A stretch of 64,000 nucleotides of DNA from Nitrogeniibacter mangrovi. Its GTDB lineage: Bacteria; Pseudomonadota; Gammaproteobacteria; Burkholderiales; Rhodocyclaceae. The stretch covers positions 1,240,001 to 1,304,000 of the forward strand of contig NZ_CP048836.1 of the NCBI RefSeq assembly GCF_010983895.1. The letters run 5' to 3'. Shown piece by piece: positions 9,081-16,774 of the stretch (the stretch's first letter is position 1; each line of letters opens with the position of its first letter). Under the pieces are notes generated by a model. That model did no database searches. It was given only the letters and a program-made list of their open reading frames with translations, and was not told where the DNA came from. A program made the position numbers and the translations under genes.

Positions 9081-10225
9081 CATGCGCGCGCGGGCGATGC
9101 GGCGTCGACGAGCTGGGCAGCGGATTCGATCCGCACGCCGTCGGGCAGATGCAGGGTGCGCGTCGGAAACGCGATTTCGGCGCCGTTCCGTTCGATGATC
9201 GCGGCGACCTTCAGCAACACGTCCTGCTTGACCTCGTGATACTTCACCCACTGCGTGGTCTTGGTGAAGGTGTAGACGAAGAAATCCACGGACGAGGCGT
9301 TGAACGCGTTGAAGTGGACGATCATGGTCTGGGTCTCGTCGATTTCGTCGTGTTCGACCAGCATCTGGCGCACCTCGTCGGTGATGCGCTGCATCTTGTC
9401 CAGATCGTCGTAGCGGATGCCGATGGTCTCGTAGATGCGCCGGTGGGTCATGCGCGACGGGTTCTCCACCGCGATCTGGGTGAATACCGCGTTGGGCACG
9501 TACAGGGGGCGCTTGTCGAAGCGGCGGATGCGGGTCAGGCGCCAGCCGATCTCCTCGACCGTGCCCTCGATGTCCTGGTCGGGGGAGCGGATCCAGTCGC
9601 CGACCACGAACGGGCGGTCGAAATACACCATCATGGCGCCGAAGAAGTTGGCCAGCAGATCCTTGGCGGCGAAGCCCACTGCGATGCCACCGATCCCGCC
9701 GAAGGCGAGCACGCCCGAGATCGAAAAGCCCAGCGATTGCAGCACGATGAGCACGGCGGTGATGAGCACGGCCAGGCGCAGCAGCTTGGCGATGGCCGAC
9801 ACGGTGGTGTGATCGGTGGTCTTGTTGATCCGCTCCCGGTGCTTGAACAGCGCCAGTTCGATGTTGCGGATCAGTCGTGAACACCCCCAGGCGATGAGCG
9901 CGACCACCCCGATCTTGCGGATCGGATCGACGGCGGCGAAGATCGGCGCGTCGGTGTGCGTGCCGACCATTTGCGCCGCGAAGGCGATGCCGTTGAGCCA
10001 GACCAGGGCCCGCAATGGCCGCCCGACCGCTTCGATGGCGGCCTCGTCCCAGACGCTTGTGGTGTGGTGGGCCCGGGCAAGCAGCTGCCGCAGCACGATC
10101 GCCAGCAGGAAGTTGATGAGCAGCACGCTGGCGACGACGAGGAAGACCTGAACGGCGAGGCTGCTGCTGGCCGTGTCCAGGCCAAGTTCGGCGAGCCAGG
10201 TATGGAGGAAGTCCGGCAGTTGCAT
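9080..10225 (-). CDS. MscS-family mechanosensitive ion channel
   Basis: An inner-membrane channel of the small-conductance mechanosensitive family, which releases solutes on hypo-osmotic shock. The 381-residue protein has four or five transmembrane segments (about residues 22-45, 65-85, 100-120, 145-170). The pore helix and beta domain are typical: FGGIGGIAVGFAAKDLLANFFGAMM near residue 185, then VGDWIRSPDQDIEGTVEEIGWR and FTQIAVENPSR. It is longer than MscS (286 aa), so it belongs to the YnaI/YbdG-like branch. The ATG at 10225 gives MQLPDFLHTWL; no good Shine-Dalgarno is seen. The frame is open upstream but that part is Arg/Pro-rich and unlike protein. Confidence 0.88.
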   Translation of the reverse strand: MQLPDFLHTWLAELGLDTASSSLAVQVFLVVASVLLINFLLAIVLRQLLARAHHTTSVWDEAAIEAVGRPLRALVWLNGIAFAAQMVGTHTDAPIFAAVDPIRKIGVVALIAWGCSRLIRNIELALFKHRERINKTTDHTTVSAIAKLLRLAVLITAVLIVLQSLGFSISGVLAFGGIGGIAVGFAAKDLLANFFGAMMVYFDRPFVVGDWIRSPDQDIEGTVEEIGWRLTRIRRFDKRPLYVPNAVFTQIAVENPSRMTHRRIYETIGIRYDDLDKMQRITDEVRQMLVEHDEIDETQTMIVHFNAFNASSVDFFVYTFTKTTQWVKYHEVKQDVLLKVAAIIERNGAEIAFPTRTLHLPDGVRIESAAQLVDAASPARA

Positions 10226-10379
10226 GGTGTTGGGTGCGGTCAACGAGAACTCGGGAAGGTGCGGCCCGGTTGCGCCTCGGGCGGGCCGTAGCGGGCATGA
10301 TACCAGCCGCATCGCCCGCCAGAAGGCACACAGGCCCGACATGCGGGCCCGTGAGGAGGGGGGGCGGGCGGTCGCCGGC

Positions 10380-10835
10380 TCAGTCCGGCGCGATGCCTCG
10401 CACGATCAGCACGGAGATGGTGACCTTCTTGAGGAGGCGTTCGGCCACGCTGCCGAGCACGAGCCGCTGGACACCGCGTCGCCCATGGGAGCCGACCACG
10501 AGCAGGTCGGCGTGCAGCGCCCGGAGGGCTTCGGCCACCTGGTCGGAGGTGGACTGATGCTTGGAGGTGAGCAGTCGCGTCTGCGCGTCCATGCCGGCGT
10601 CCGCCGCCACCTGTGCCGCGGCGTCGAGCACGTTCTGGCCCTCGGCGATCAAGGCCTTTTCCACCGCATCGCGGTTGGCCAGGGTGGTGTGACTGAAATG
10701 GGCGAACAAGGCTTCGTCCACGGCGTGGACCAGCGTCAGGCTGGCACCGCTGGATTGGGCGAGCGCCACCGCTTCGCGGATGGCCCGGCGGGAGGTGTCG
10801 CTGTCGTCGATAGCTGCAACGATATGCTGGTACAT
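10380..10835 (-). CDS. Universal stress protein (UspA family)
   Basis: A single-domain 151-residue Usp protein, normally a cytoplasmic dimer induced by stress. It starts MYQHIVAAIDDSDTS and ends with the ATP-binding loop VVGSHGRRGVQRLVLGSVAERLL (G-x2-G-x9-G-S), so it belongs to the nucleotide-binding type. It has no operon partner: the MscS-like gene lies 154 bp downstream on the same strand. Unlike the second Usp gene at 32866, no full FNR box is visible upstream. Confidence 0.9.
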   Translation of the reverse strand: MYQHIVAAIDDSDTSRRAIREAVALAQSSGASLTLVHAVDEALFAHFSHTTLANRDAVEKALIAEGQNVLDAAAQVAADAGMDAQTRLLTSKHQSTSDQVAEALRALHADLLVVGSHGRRGVQRLVLGSVAERLLKKVTISVLIVRGIAPD

Positions 10836-10954
10836 CGCAATGGGTCCCGATCAAGGAAGGAAATCCGAAGGCTCTGAGGCTAGCATTCGCACCCAGGCCG
10901 CGTCATCGGCGTTTTCCCGTATCGCTGGCCGGATCGCCGATCGGGTGGGTGAAC

Positions 10955-10980
10955 GAAAAAACCCCCGCCGAAGCGGGGGT
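10955..10980 (-). terminator. Rho-independent terminator of the symporter operon
   Basis: The hairpin ACCCCCGC-CGAA-GCGGGGGT (10961-10980) is followed, on the minus strand, by six T residues (10960-10955). It lies 30 bp beyond the symporter stop. Confidence 0.85.
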
Positions 10981-11009
10981 TCGAAGGAACACCGCCAGGT
11001 GTCCTTGGC

Positions 11010-12794
11010 TCAGTGAGCCTGGGCGGTACCGGCACCACGCGGGGTGCGGATGGATTCGACCAGCTCCTGAATGTGCTGCGGGGGCTCGGCCGTCATCTTG
11101 GAGACCAGGATGGCCACGCCGAAGTTGACGATCGCACCGATGGCGCCGAAGGCGTTCGGCTGGATGCCCAGGAACCAGTTCTTGCCCATGGAGCCGAGGA
11201 ACTCGGTGCCCGGGATGAAGAAGATCCCCTTGTGCTGGAACACGTACAGCATCGTGACCGTAATACCCGCGACCATGCCGGCGATCACACCTTCCTTGTT
11301 CATGCGCTTGTAGAAGATACCCATCATGAGCGCCGGGAAGATGGAGGAAGCGGCCAGACCGAAGGCGATGGCCACCGTGCCGGCTGCGAAGCCCGGAGGA
11401 TGCAGACCGAGATAACCGGCGACCGCGATGGCACCGGCCATGGCGATGCGGCTGGACATCAGTTCGGTCTTCTCGGAGATGCCCGGGGCGAACACGCCCT
11501 TGAGCAGGTCATGCGAGATGGCGGACGCGATGGCCAGCAGCAGACCGGCAGCGGTCGACAGGGCGGCGGCCAGACCACCGGCCGCGACCAGGGCGATCAC
11601 CCAGTTCGGCAGCTTGGCGATTTCCGGGTTGGCCAGCACGATGATGTCGCGGTCGACCTTGACCATCTCGTTGCCTTTCCAGCCGAACTTCTCGGCCTTG
11701 GCCTGCATTTCCGGATTCTTGTCGTTGTAGTACTGGATGCGGCCGTCACCGTTCTTGTCTTCGAACTGCAGCAGACCGGTCTTTTCCCAGTTCTTGAACC
11801 AGGAGGGACGCTCGTCGTACTTGAGGTTGCCTTCGGGCGAGCCGATCTCACCGGTCTGGATGGTCTGCATCAGGTTCAGGCGAGCCATGGCGCCGACGGC
11901 CGGAGCGGTCGTGTAGAGGATCGCGATGAACACCAGCGCCCAGCCAGCGGAGGAACGGGCGTCCTTGACCTTCGGCACGGTGAAGAAGCGGACGATCACG
12001 TGCGGCAGGCCGGCGGTACCGATCATCAGCGACATGGTGTAGACGAACATGTCGAGACGGCCGGCAATGGTCTGCTCGGTGTATTTCGGGAAGCCCAGTT
12101 CCGTCACCACCAGGTTCAGCTTGTTGAGCAGCGTCATGCCCGAGCCATCGGCCATGGTGGCGCCCAGGCCGAGTTGCGGCAGCGGGTTGCCCGTCAGGTT
12201 CAGCGAAATGAAGATGGCCGGGATGGTGTAGGCCAGGATCAGCACGCAGTACTGGGCGATCTGGGTGTAGGTGATGCCCTTCATGCCGCCGAGCACCGCA
12301 TACACGAACACGATGGCCATACCGATGTACAGACCGTGGTCGTAATCCACTTCGAGGAAGCGGGAGAAGGCCACGCCGACACCCTTCATCTGACCGATCA
12401 CGTAGGTGATGGAGGCCAAGATCAGGCACACCACGGCCACGATACGTGCGGCCTTGGAGTAGTACCGGTCGCCGATGAACTCGGGCACCGTGAACTTGCC
12501 GAACTTGCGCAGGTACGGGGCCAGCAGCATCGCCAGCAGCACGTAACCGCCGGTCCAGCCCATCAGGAACAGCGAGGCGCCGTAACCGTTGTAGGCGATC
12601 AGACCGGCCATGGAGATGAAGGAGGCTGCCGACATCCAGTCAGCGCCGGTGGCCATGCCGTTGGCAACCGGATGGATGCCGCCGCCGGCGACGTAGAATT
12701 CGCCCGTGCTGCCTGCGCGCGCCCAGAAGGCGATGCCCAGGTAGAGCGCGAACGTGGCGCCGACCACAATGTAGGTTAGGGTTTTAAGATCCAT
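11010..12794 (-). CDS. Sodium:solute symporter large subunit (ActP/VC_2705-like, DUF4212-associated)
   Basis: A 594-residue inner-membrane secondary transporter of the sodium:solute symporter family, probably taking up acetate or another small carboxylate. About 13 hydrophobic segments are visible, with GGGIHPVANGMATGADWMSAASF (residues 37-59) as the conserved first core helix. The ATG at 12794 has GAGGAG nine nt upstream. An insertion of about 85 residues (about 315-400) carries an EF-hand-like loop DKNGDGRIQYYN (346-357). The small DUF4212 subunit lies just upstream, 13 bp away, which places this in the two-subunit branch rather than classical ActP. Substrate is inferred only. Confidence 0.88.
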   Translation of the reverse strand: MDLKTLTYIVVGATFALYLGIAFWARAGSTGEFYVAGGGIHPVANGMATGADWMSAASFISMAGLIAYNGYGASLFLMGWTGGYVLLAMLLAPYLRKFGKFTVPEFIGDRYYSKAARIVAVVCLILASITYVIGQMKGVGVAFSRFLEVDYDHGLYIGMAIVFVYAVLGGMKGITYTQIAQYCVLILAYTIPAIFISLNLTGNPLPQLGLGATMADGSGMTLLNKLNLVVTELGFPKYTEQTIAGRLDMFVYTMSLMIGTAGLPHVIVRFFTVPKVKDARSSAGWALVFIAILYTTAPAVGAMARLNLMQTIQTGEIGSPEGNLKYDERPSWFKNWEKTGLLQFEDKNGDGRIQYYNDKNPEMQAKAEKFGWKGNEMVKVDRDIIVLANPEIAKLPNWVIALVAAGGLAAALSTAAGLLLAIASAISHDLLKGVFAPGISEKTELMSSRIAMAGAIAVAGYLGLHPPGFAAGTVAIAFGLAASSIFPALMMGIFYKRMNKEGVIAGMVAGITVTMLYVFQHKGIFFIPGTEFLGSMGKNWFLGIQPNAFGAIGAIVNFGVAILVSKMTAEPPQHIQELVESIRTPRGAGTAQAH

Positions 12795-12807
12795 TCGTCC
12801 GATCTCC

Positions 12808-13062
12808 TCAGTCTTCGTGCACGTCGTGCTCACGGTCGATCTTGCCCATCTTGGCGGCGTACCAGAAGATCAGTGCCACGAAGATGTAGATCGAACCTTG
12901 TTGGGCGAACCAGAACCCGAGCGGATATCCACCGAGGTGGATGCTGTCGAGCATCGGCTGCAGGATGATGCCGAACCCGAAGGACACGACAAACCAAATG
13001 ATGAGCACGGTGGTCAGCAGACCGAGTGTGGCGCGCCAGTAGGCTTCACCCGACTTGTCCAT
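12808..13062 (-). CDS. DUF4212 protein, symporter small subunit
   Basis: An 84-residue membrane protein with two transmembrane helices (about residues 14-35 and 50-68). The motif GGYPLGFWFAQQGSIYIFVALIFWYA is typical of DUF4212, the partner of the large sodium:solute symporter encoded 13 bp downstream. GAGACAAGCG lies upstream of the ATG. The pair is very probably co-transcribed and co-inserted in the inner membrane. The 227-bp region upstream (13063-13289) holds no gene and probably the operon promoter, which I cannot place precisely. Confidence 0.88.
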   Translation of the reverse strand: MDKSGEAYWRATLGLLTTVLIIWFVVSFGFGIILQPMLDSIHLGGYPLGFWFAQQGSIYIFVALIFWYAAKMGKIDREHDVHED

Positions 13063-13289
13063 CGCTTGTCTCCTCTCAAATATTGTTGAAAGCCAGTCTT
13101 CCGGACCGACCGATGCCGGTTGTCAGAATGACCCCTGACGCCCGCCACCGGTACGTGTACGGTCAGTGAAGCATGGCCGTACGCGCCCGGATTACATTGG
13201 GCAATTGGAGTATCGAGAAGAAAACTTACAGAAACCTTAAAGCTGTTTATGGAGGGATAAATCCCACTGCAAGCCCGGCGCGAGGGGGG

Positions 13290-13580
13290 TTAGTGCGACG
13301 CCGTGTCCCCGCGCGACGCCTCGGCGGAGCGTGATGCGGCAAAGCGGTCGTCGAGCTTGCCCATGACGCGCACGTAGATGGCGATGATCACCAGAAACGC
13401 AATCAACGCACCCTGCGCAAACAGGTAGAAACCGAGCGGAAATCCCAGAAAGCTGAACCCGTTGAGCTCGGCCGCGAAATACCCGCCGACAAAGGTGATG
13501 AGGAACCACGCCAGGAGCAGGGTTGCGGTCAGGGCGAGGGTCTTGCGCCAGTAAGTGCGCTGGGCGTCTGTCAGTGGCAT
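13290..13580 (-). CDS. Second, orphan DUF4212 protein
   Basis: A 96-residue paralogue of the symporter small subunit encoded 227 bp further along the strand. It shares the YWRKTLALT start region, the two membrane helices (about residues 13-35 and 47-68) and FLGFPLGFYLFAQGALIAFLVIIAIYV. The C-terminal tail (KLDDRFAASRSAEASRGDTASH) is hydrophilic. No second large subunit is adjacent, so it may be a spare subunit, an alternative partner, or a duplication remnant. The ATG at 13580 gives MPLTDAQRTYWRK; the frame stays open upstream but that part overlaps lrgB and is not protein-like. Confidence 0.8.
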   Translation of the reverse strand: MPLTDAQRTYWRKTLALTATLLLAWFLITFVGGYFAAELNGFSFLGFPLGFYLFAQGALIAFLVIIAIYVRVMGKLDDRFAASRSAEASRGDTASH

Positions 13581-13642
13581 GGGGTGGCGTCGGTGTTTTT
13601 CCGAGTATCGTCCGGCGTGCGCCTGGACGCAACGCCCCGAGC

Positions 13643-14383
13643 TCAGTGCGCGGCGAACAGCGCCTTGAGCCAGGGGATCAGCCATGGCACCAGTACGGCC
13701 GTCAGCAGGCCGTTGGCGGCCATCGCCAGTGCCGAGAATGCGCCGGCCTCCGGGCTAAGCTGAAACGCCCGTGCGGTGCCGATCCCATGGGCCGCGATGC
13801 CGATCGCGAAACCTTGCGCTGCTGCGTCCCGGATGCGCAGGAGGTGAAAGACGCCTTGTGCCGTCATCGCGCCGAGGATGCCGGTGGCGATGACCAGTGC
13901 CGCCGTGAGCGATGGCAGTCCGCCCAGGGCTTCGGCGACCGCCATGGCGATCGGCGTGGTGACGCTCTTGGGGGCCAGCGAGATCAGCGTCTGCTCGTCC
14001 GCACCGAGCCATGCGCCCACTGCCCAGGCCGAGGCGATGGCGATGGCGGACCCGATCAACAGGGTGACCCCCAGCGGCAAGGCGAGCCGGCGCAGACGCT
14101 GCAACTGCCCGTAAAGCGGGATCGCCAGTGCCACAGTCGCGGGGCCCAGCAGGAAATGCACGAATTGGGCACCGTCGAAATACCGCTGATAGGGCGTGTG
14201 GGTGAGCGTGAGCACGGTCACCAGGAGGAGCACCGCGATCAGCACCGGGTTGGCCAGCGGATGGGACTTGAAGCGCTGGTGAATACGCCACGCGATGCCG
14301 TAGGCCACCAGGGTCATTGTCAAGCCCAGCAGTGGGCGGGCGGAGAGGTAGACCCAGAGGCCGCTCACACTGTCCTGATTCAT
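13643..14383 (-). CDS. lrgB: LrgB/CidB family membrane protein
   Basis: A 246-residue inner-membrane protein of the LrgB family, linked in other bacteria to murein hydrolase control, cell lysis and pyruvate or glycolate transport. The signature LAPKSVTTPIAMAVAEALGG is at about residue 140 and AAHGIGTARAF near residue 200. Five to seven hydrophobic segments are visible. The start ATG overlaps the lrgA stop by four bases (ATGA), so the two are translationally coupled. Confidence 0.9.
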   Translation of the reverse strand: MNQDSVSGLWVYLSARPLLGLTMTLVAYGIAWRIHQRFKSHPLANPVLIAVLLLVTVLTLTHTPYQRYFDGAQFVHFLLGPATVALAIPLYGQLQRLRRLALPLGVTLLIGSAIAIASAWAVGAWLGADEQTLISLAPKSVTTPIAMAVAEALGGLPSLTAALVIATGILGAMTAQGVFHLLRIRDAAAQGFAIGIAAHGIGTARAFQLSPEAGAFSALAMAANGLLTAVLVPWLIPWLKALFAAH

Positions 14384-14730
14384 TGGCGCTGTTGTCCTTT
14401 GCGAACCAGCAGGTGCAGACAGACGGCCGAGACGCCGAGCGTCAGCAGGGTGCTGGCGAGCAAGGCGGCGGCCAGGGGCAGCCACTCGCTGGCGAGGCGG
14501 TCGGCGTGCAGCATGATGCCGGTGCCGGCGGGTACGAACAGCAGTGACAGATGGCTGAGCAACCCATTGGACGTCCGGCTCAGTTCTTCGCCCGGGCCTC
14601 GGCGCAGGACCAGCACCAGGAACAACAGCGCCATGCCGATCACCGGCCCCGGAATCGGCCACCCCGCCAAGCGGGTGATGATTTCACCGATCAGCTGGAA
14701 ACCCAGCAGGACGGTCATGGCGTTGAGCAT
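14380..14730 (-). CDS. lrgA: LrgA/CidA family holin-like protein
   Basis: A 116-residue protein with four transmembrane segments and the LrgA/CidA hallmark IPGPVIGMALLFLVL near residue 26 and LSLLFVPAGTGIML near residue 62. It is the holin-like partner of LrgB, with which it overlaps by 4 bp. The gene starts 12 bp after the stop of the upstream nucleoside-recognition gene, so a three-gene unit is likely. Confidence 0.9.
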   Translation of the reverse strand: MLNAMTVLLGFQLIGEIITRLAGWPIPGPVIGMALLFLVLVLRRGPGEELSRTSNGLLSHLSLLFVPAGTGIMLHADRLASEWLPLAAALLASTLLTLGVSAVCLHLLVRKGQQRQ

Positions 14731-14742
14731 CGGCTTGTCGCC

Positions 14743-15681
14743 TCAGGTGAACAGAAGATGGCCGAGCGTGCGCAGGCCAATGCCGATGATCGCCCCGATC
14801 AGCGCCGTTTTCCAGACCCCGGCGACGCGCTTGCCCGAGGAGATCAGCACCGCGACTCCGGGAATGTCCAGCGGGTGGAGCAGAAATCCGGCGCTTGCGT
14901 TGAGGGTGTTCACCGTGGCCGTGCCGGCCTTGAGCATCTCGTCCATGACCCCCATCATCGCGGTGCCTCCCCCCAGGTACTTCGTCAATGTCGGCAGCAC
15001 CAGGGCCGGATCGATACCCAGCGGAATCAGCACCGGGGAGATCAGCGTGGTGAGCGCAGCGATGGCGCCACTGTTACGCAGGATCGCCACCGCGACAAGC
15101 GCAAGGACCAGCATGGGGATCGCACCGATGGTGATCTTGAACGCCTCGGCGCCGGCGCGGTTGATGACGTCGAGCACCCCCTTGGCATCCTCGGCCACGG
15201 GATGCTTGAGGGTTTCGTCCATGGGGGCTTCGGTCGCCGACAGGTGGCGGCCGACGACGTGATAGCACATTGCCGCGGCCGTCAGCCCCCCCAGAAGGGA
15301 GAAGAGCAGGGTGGTGCCGAGCGACAGGCCCATGGTCGACATGGGCAGCAGCACGTTGGCCTGGGACATGGCCATGACCATGGCCAGGGTGGCCGCCAGA
15401 TGCCGATCGGAGGCACCCCGCTGCTCCATCATCGCCAGGGTCGCGACCGGCGCGGCGAAGCTCACGAAATTGATCTGCAAGGCGGCGAACACCCCCAGCC
15501 CGGTCAGACCGATCGGGCGCAGGGCCGGGGCCAGCAGCCGCACCAGTCGGTCGATGACGCCACGCGCCTCCAGCAGACGCATCAGCGCGAGCATGACCAC
15601 CATGACCGGCAGGAGCACGAAAAGCGCGAGTTCCACGCCGGAGCGGCCGGCGCGCAGGACGATGTCGAGGAAGGAGGCCAT
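14743..15681 (-). CDS. Nucleoside recognition (Gate) domain membrane protein, spore-maturation-like
   Basis: A 312-residue polytopic membrane protein with two Gate (nucleoside recognition) domains in tandem, similar in layout to SpmA/SpmB-like proteins. Paired segments INFVSFAAPVATLAMMEQRG and LTKYLGGGTAMMGVMDEML mark the repeated substrate-gate region. About eight hydrophobic helices are visible. The substrate is unknown. It is first in a run with lrgA and lrgB, 12 bp upstream. On the minus strand a TACAAT hexamer (15738-15733) could be its -10 box. Confidence 0.78.
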   Translation of the reverse strand: MASFLDIVLRAGRSGVELALFVLLPVMVVMLALMRLLEARGVIDRLVRLLAPALRPIGLTGLGVFAALQINFVSFAAPVATLAMMEQRGASDRHLAATLAMVMAMSQANVLLPMSTMGLSLGTTLLFSLLGGLTAAAMCYHVVGRHLSATEAPMDETLKHPVAEDAKGVLDVINRAGAEAFKITIGAIPMLVLALVAVAILRNSGAIAALTTLISPVLIPLGIDPALVLPTLTKYLGGGTAMMGVMDEMLKAGTATVNTLNASAGFLLHPLDIPGVAVLISSGKRVAGVWKTALIGAIIGIGLRTLGHLLFT

Positions 15682-16005
15682 GGCGATGCGGGGCCGGTGG
15701 GCGGGTCGGATGTGAGTTAAGGCTTGCCGCTAATTGTAGGGGAGATGGCGTGCCGTCAGGACGGATTCGGATCGACGCTTACCCGAGGCTTAGAAAGGAG
15801 AGGCCGTCGTGGTGCTCGACTGCCTCGAGCGTGGTCGAAGGAGCTCACCCGGTACTGAAACTGGGTAGTTGCAGTACGCCACCGCGGTGGAATGATTTGA
15901 GGTGCCGCAAGTTTGCCGAGTGGAGGTACTCGGAAGCGCTCCGGCTTCAGGCGCGCGTGCAGAGGGGTAGGCGCGTCGAGGTGCTGGCGCCTTGCCATTG
16001 GAGGG
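15682..16005. other. Gene-free stretch between pilE and the Gate-domain gene
   Basis: About 320 bp with no convincing gene on either strand. It contains a small perfect inverted repeat (CCGAGT-N6-ACTCGG, near 15917-15934) and several short dyads around GCTCGACTGCCTCGAGC (near 15813-15829). It may be a dispersed repeat or a decayed region; nothing more can be supported. Confidence 0.5.
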
Positions 16006-16410
16006 CTAGTGCCAGCACTCGGCTATCGTACCGCCTGTCGCGCCTTTCGCGCCGGTCTGGGTGAGGGTCAGGTTGCCACACTTGTCCCCCGTTTGTGGCC
16101 CTTGCGGCGTTGCAGTGATGGTGAAAGTGTCCGCTGCGAGTGCTGCTGCCAGATTATAGGTTGCCGTGCCACCATCGGCCGGGCAGGTGAAGGCCGGTGC
16201 CGCCGCGCTGTTGTAAGCACCGGAAGTCGAGTACCGACGCTCGAGCGCGGCGGCCATGCTCGTCATCTGACCCTCGCATTCGTTGCGCCGCGAGCGCTGG
16301 ACATACTGCGTATAGTTGGGATAGGCGATCGCGGCGATGATGCCCAGGATGGCCACCACGATCATCACTTCGATGAGCGTGAAGCCGCGGGATGCACGAG
16401 GTGCCGTCAT
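16006..16410 (-). CDS. pilE: Type IV pilin-like protein PilE
   Basis: A 134-residue pseudopilin with the class III signal MTAPRASRG-FTLIEVMIVV; cleavage by PilD is expected after Gly9, with the conserved Glu at mature position 5. The C-terminal domain has two cysteine pairs (NECEGQ; FTCPAD; DKCGN; AECWH), typical of PilE-type minor pilins. AAGGGTG lies upstream of the ATG at 16410. It is the last gene of the minor-pilin operon, 17 bp after pilY2. Its place matches pilE at the end of the Pseudomonas fimU-pilVWXY1Y2E cluster. It could be a minor or a major subunit; position argues for minor. Confidence 0.9.
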   Translation of the reverse strand: MTAPRASRGFTLIEVMIVVAILGIIAAIAYPNYTQYVQRSRRNECEGQMTSMAAALERRYSTSGAYNSAAAPAFTCPADGGTATYNLAAALAADTFTITATPQGPQTGDKCGNLTLTQTGAKGATGGTIAECWH

Positions 16411-16427
16411 GTGTTCACCCTTGCGTG

Positions 16428-16763
16428 TCATTGCGTCGTACCACTGAAGAAATGCAGCTGACGAATGGCGATCTGGCCGTTCTCGGTCTCGTAGGTTTCC
16501 ATCCCTACCTGATGCCCTTCCCAGGTTTGCGAGATGGGCGTGTGTGCCATGGCCTCGTCGTCGGCGGTGATGCGGGTCGCGCTGGTGATCAGGAGTTTTC
16601 GCTTGCCGACGGTAATGGTCGAGGTTGCCGGACTGACCGCTGTGATCTTGCCCACTTCCTCGAGTGGGAGCGTCATCCCGGCCTGAGCGTGCACTGCGCT
16701 GCTGCACAGTGCGAGGGTCGCCAGGAGGCTGCCGAGGGCCGCATTACGCAAAATGGATTTCAT
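16428..16763 (-). CDS. pilY2: PilY2-like small exported protein
   Basis: A 111-residue protein with a clear Sec signal peptide (MKSILRNAALGSLLATLALCSSAVHA). The mature part is a small beta-rich domain (GKITAVSPATSTITVGKRKLLITSATRI) followed by LHFF near the end. AAGGAG precedes the ATG. It sits between pilY1 (11 bp upstream) and pilE, exactly where PilY2 occurs in other type IV pilus operons. The name rests on position, size and signal peptide more than on a strong motif; function in pilus assembly is not well defined. Confidence 0.75.
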   Translation of the reverse strand: MKSILRNAALGSLLATLALCSSAVHAQAGMTLPLEEVGKITAVSPATSTITVGKRKLLITSATRITADDEAMAHTPISQTWEGHQVGMETYETENGQIAIRQLHFFSGTTQ

Positions 16764-16774
16764 CCGAATGCTCC

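Noticed and set aside
10836..10954. FNR box upstream of the first usp gene (10380)
   Set aside because: Only a half-site (CTTGATCGGG on the minus strand) is seen; the second half is absent.
15750..16064. A small gene in the gap after pilE
   Set aside because: The frames on both strands are low-complexity, lack ribosome binding sites and match no family I recognise.
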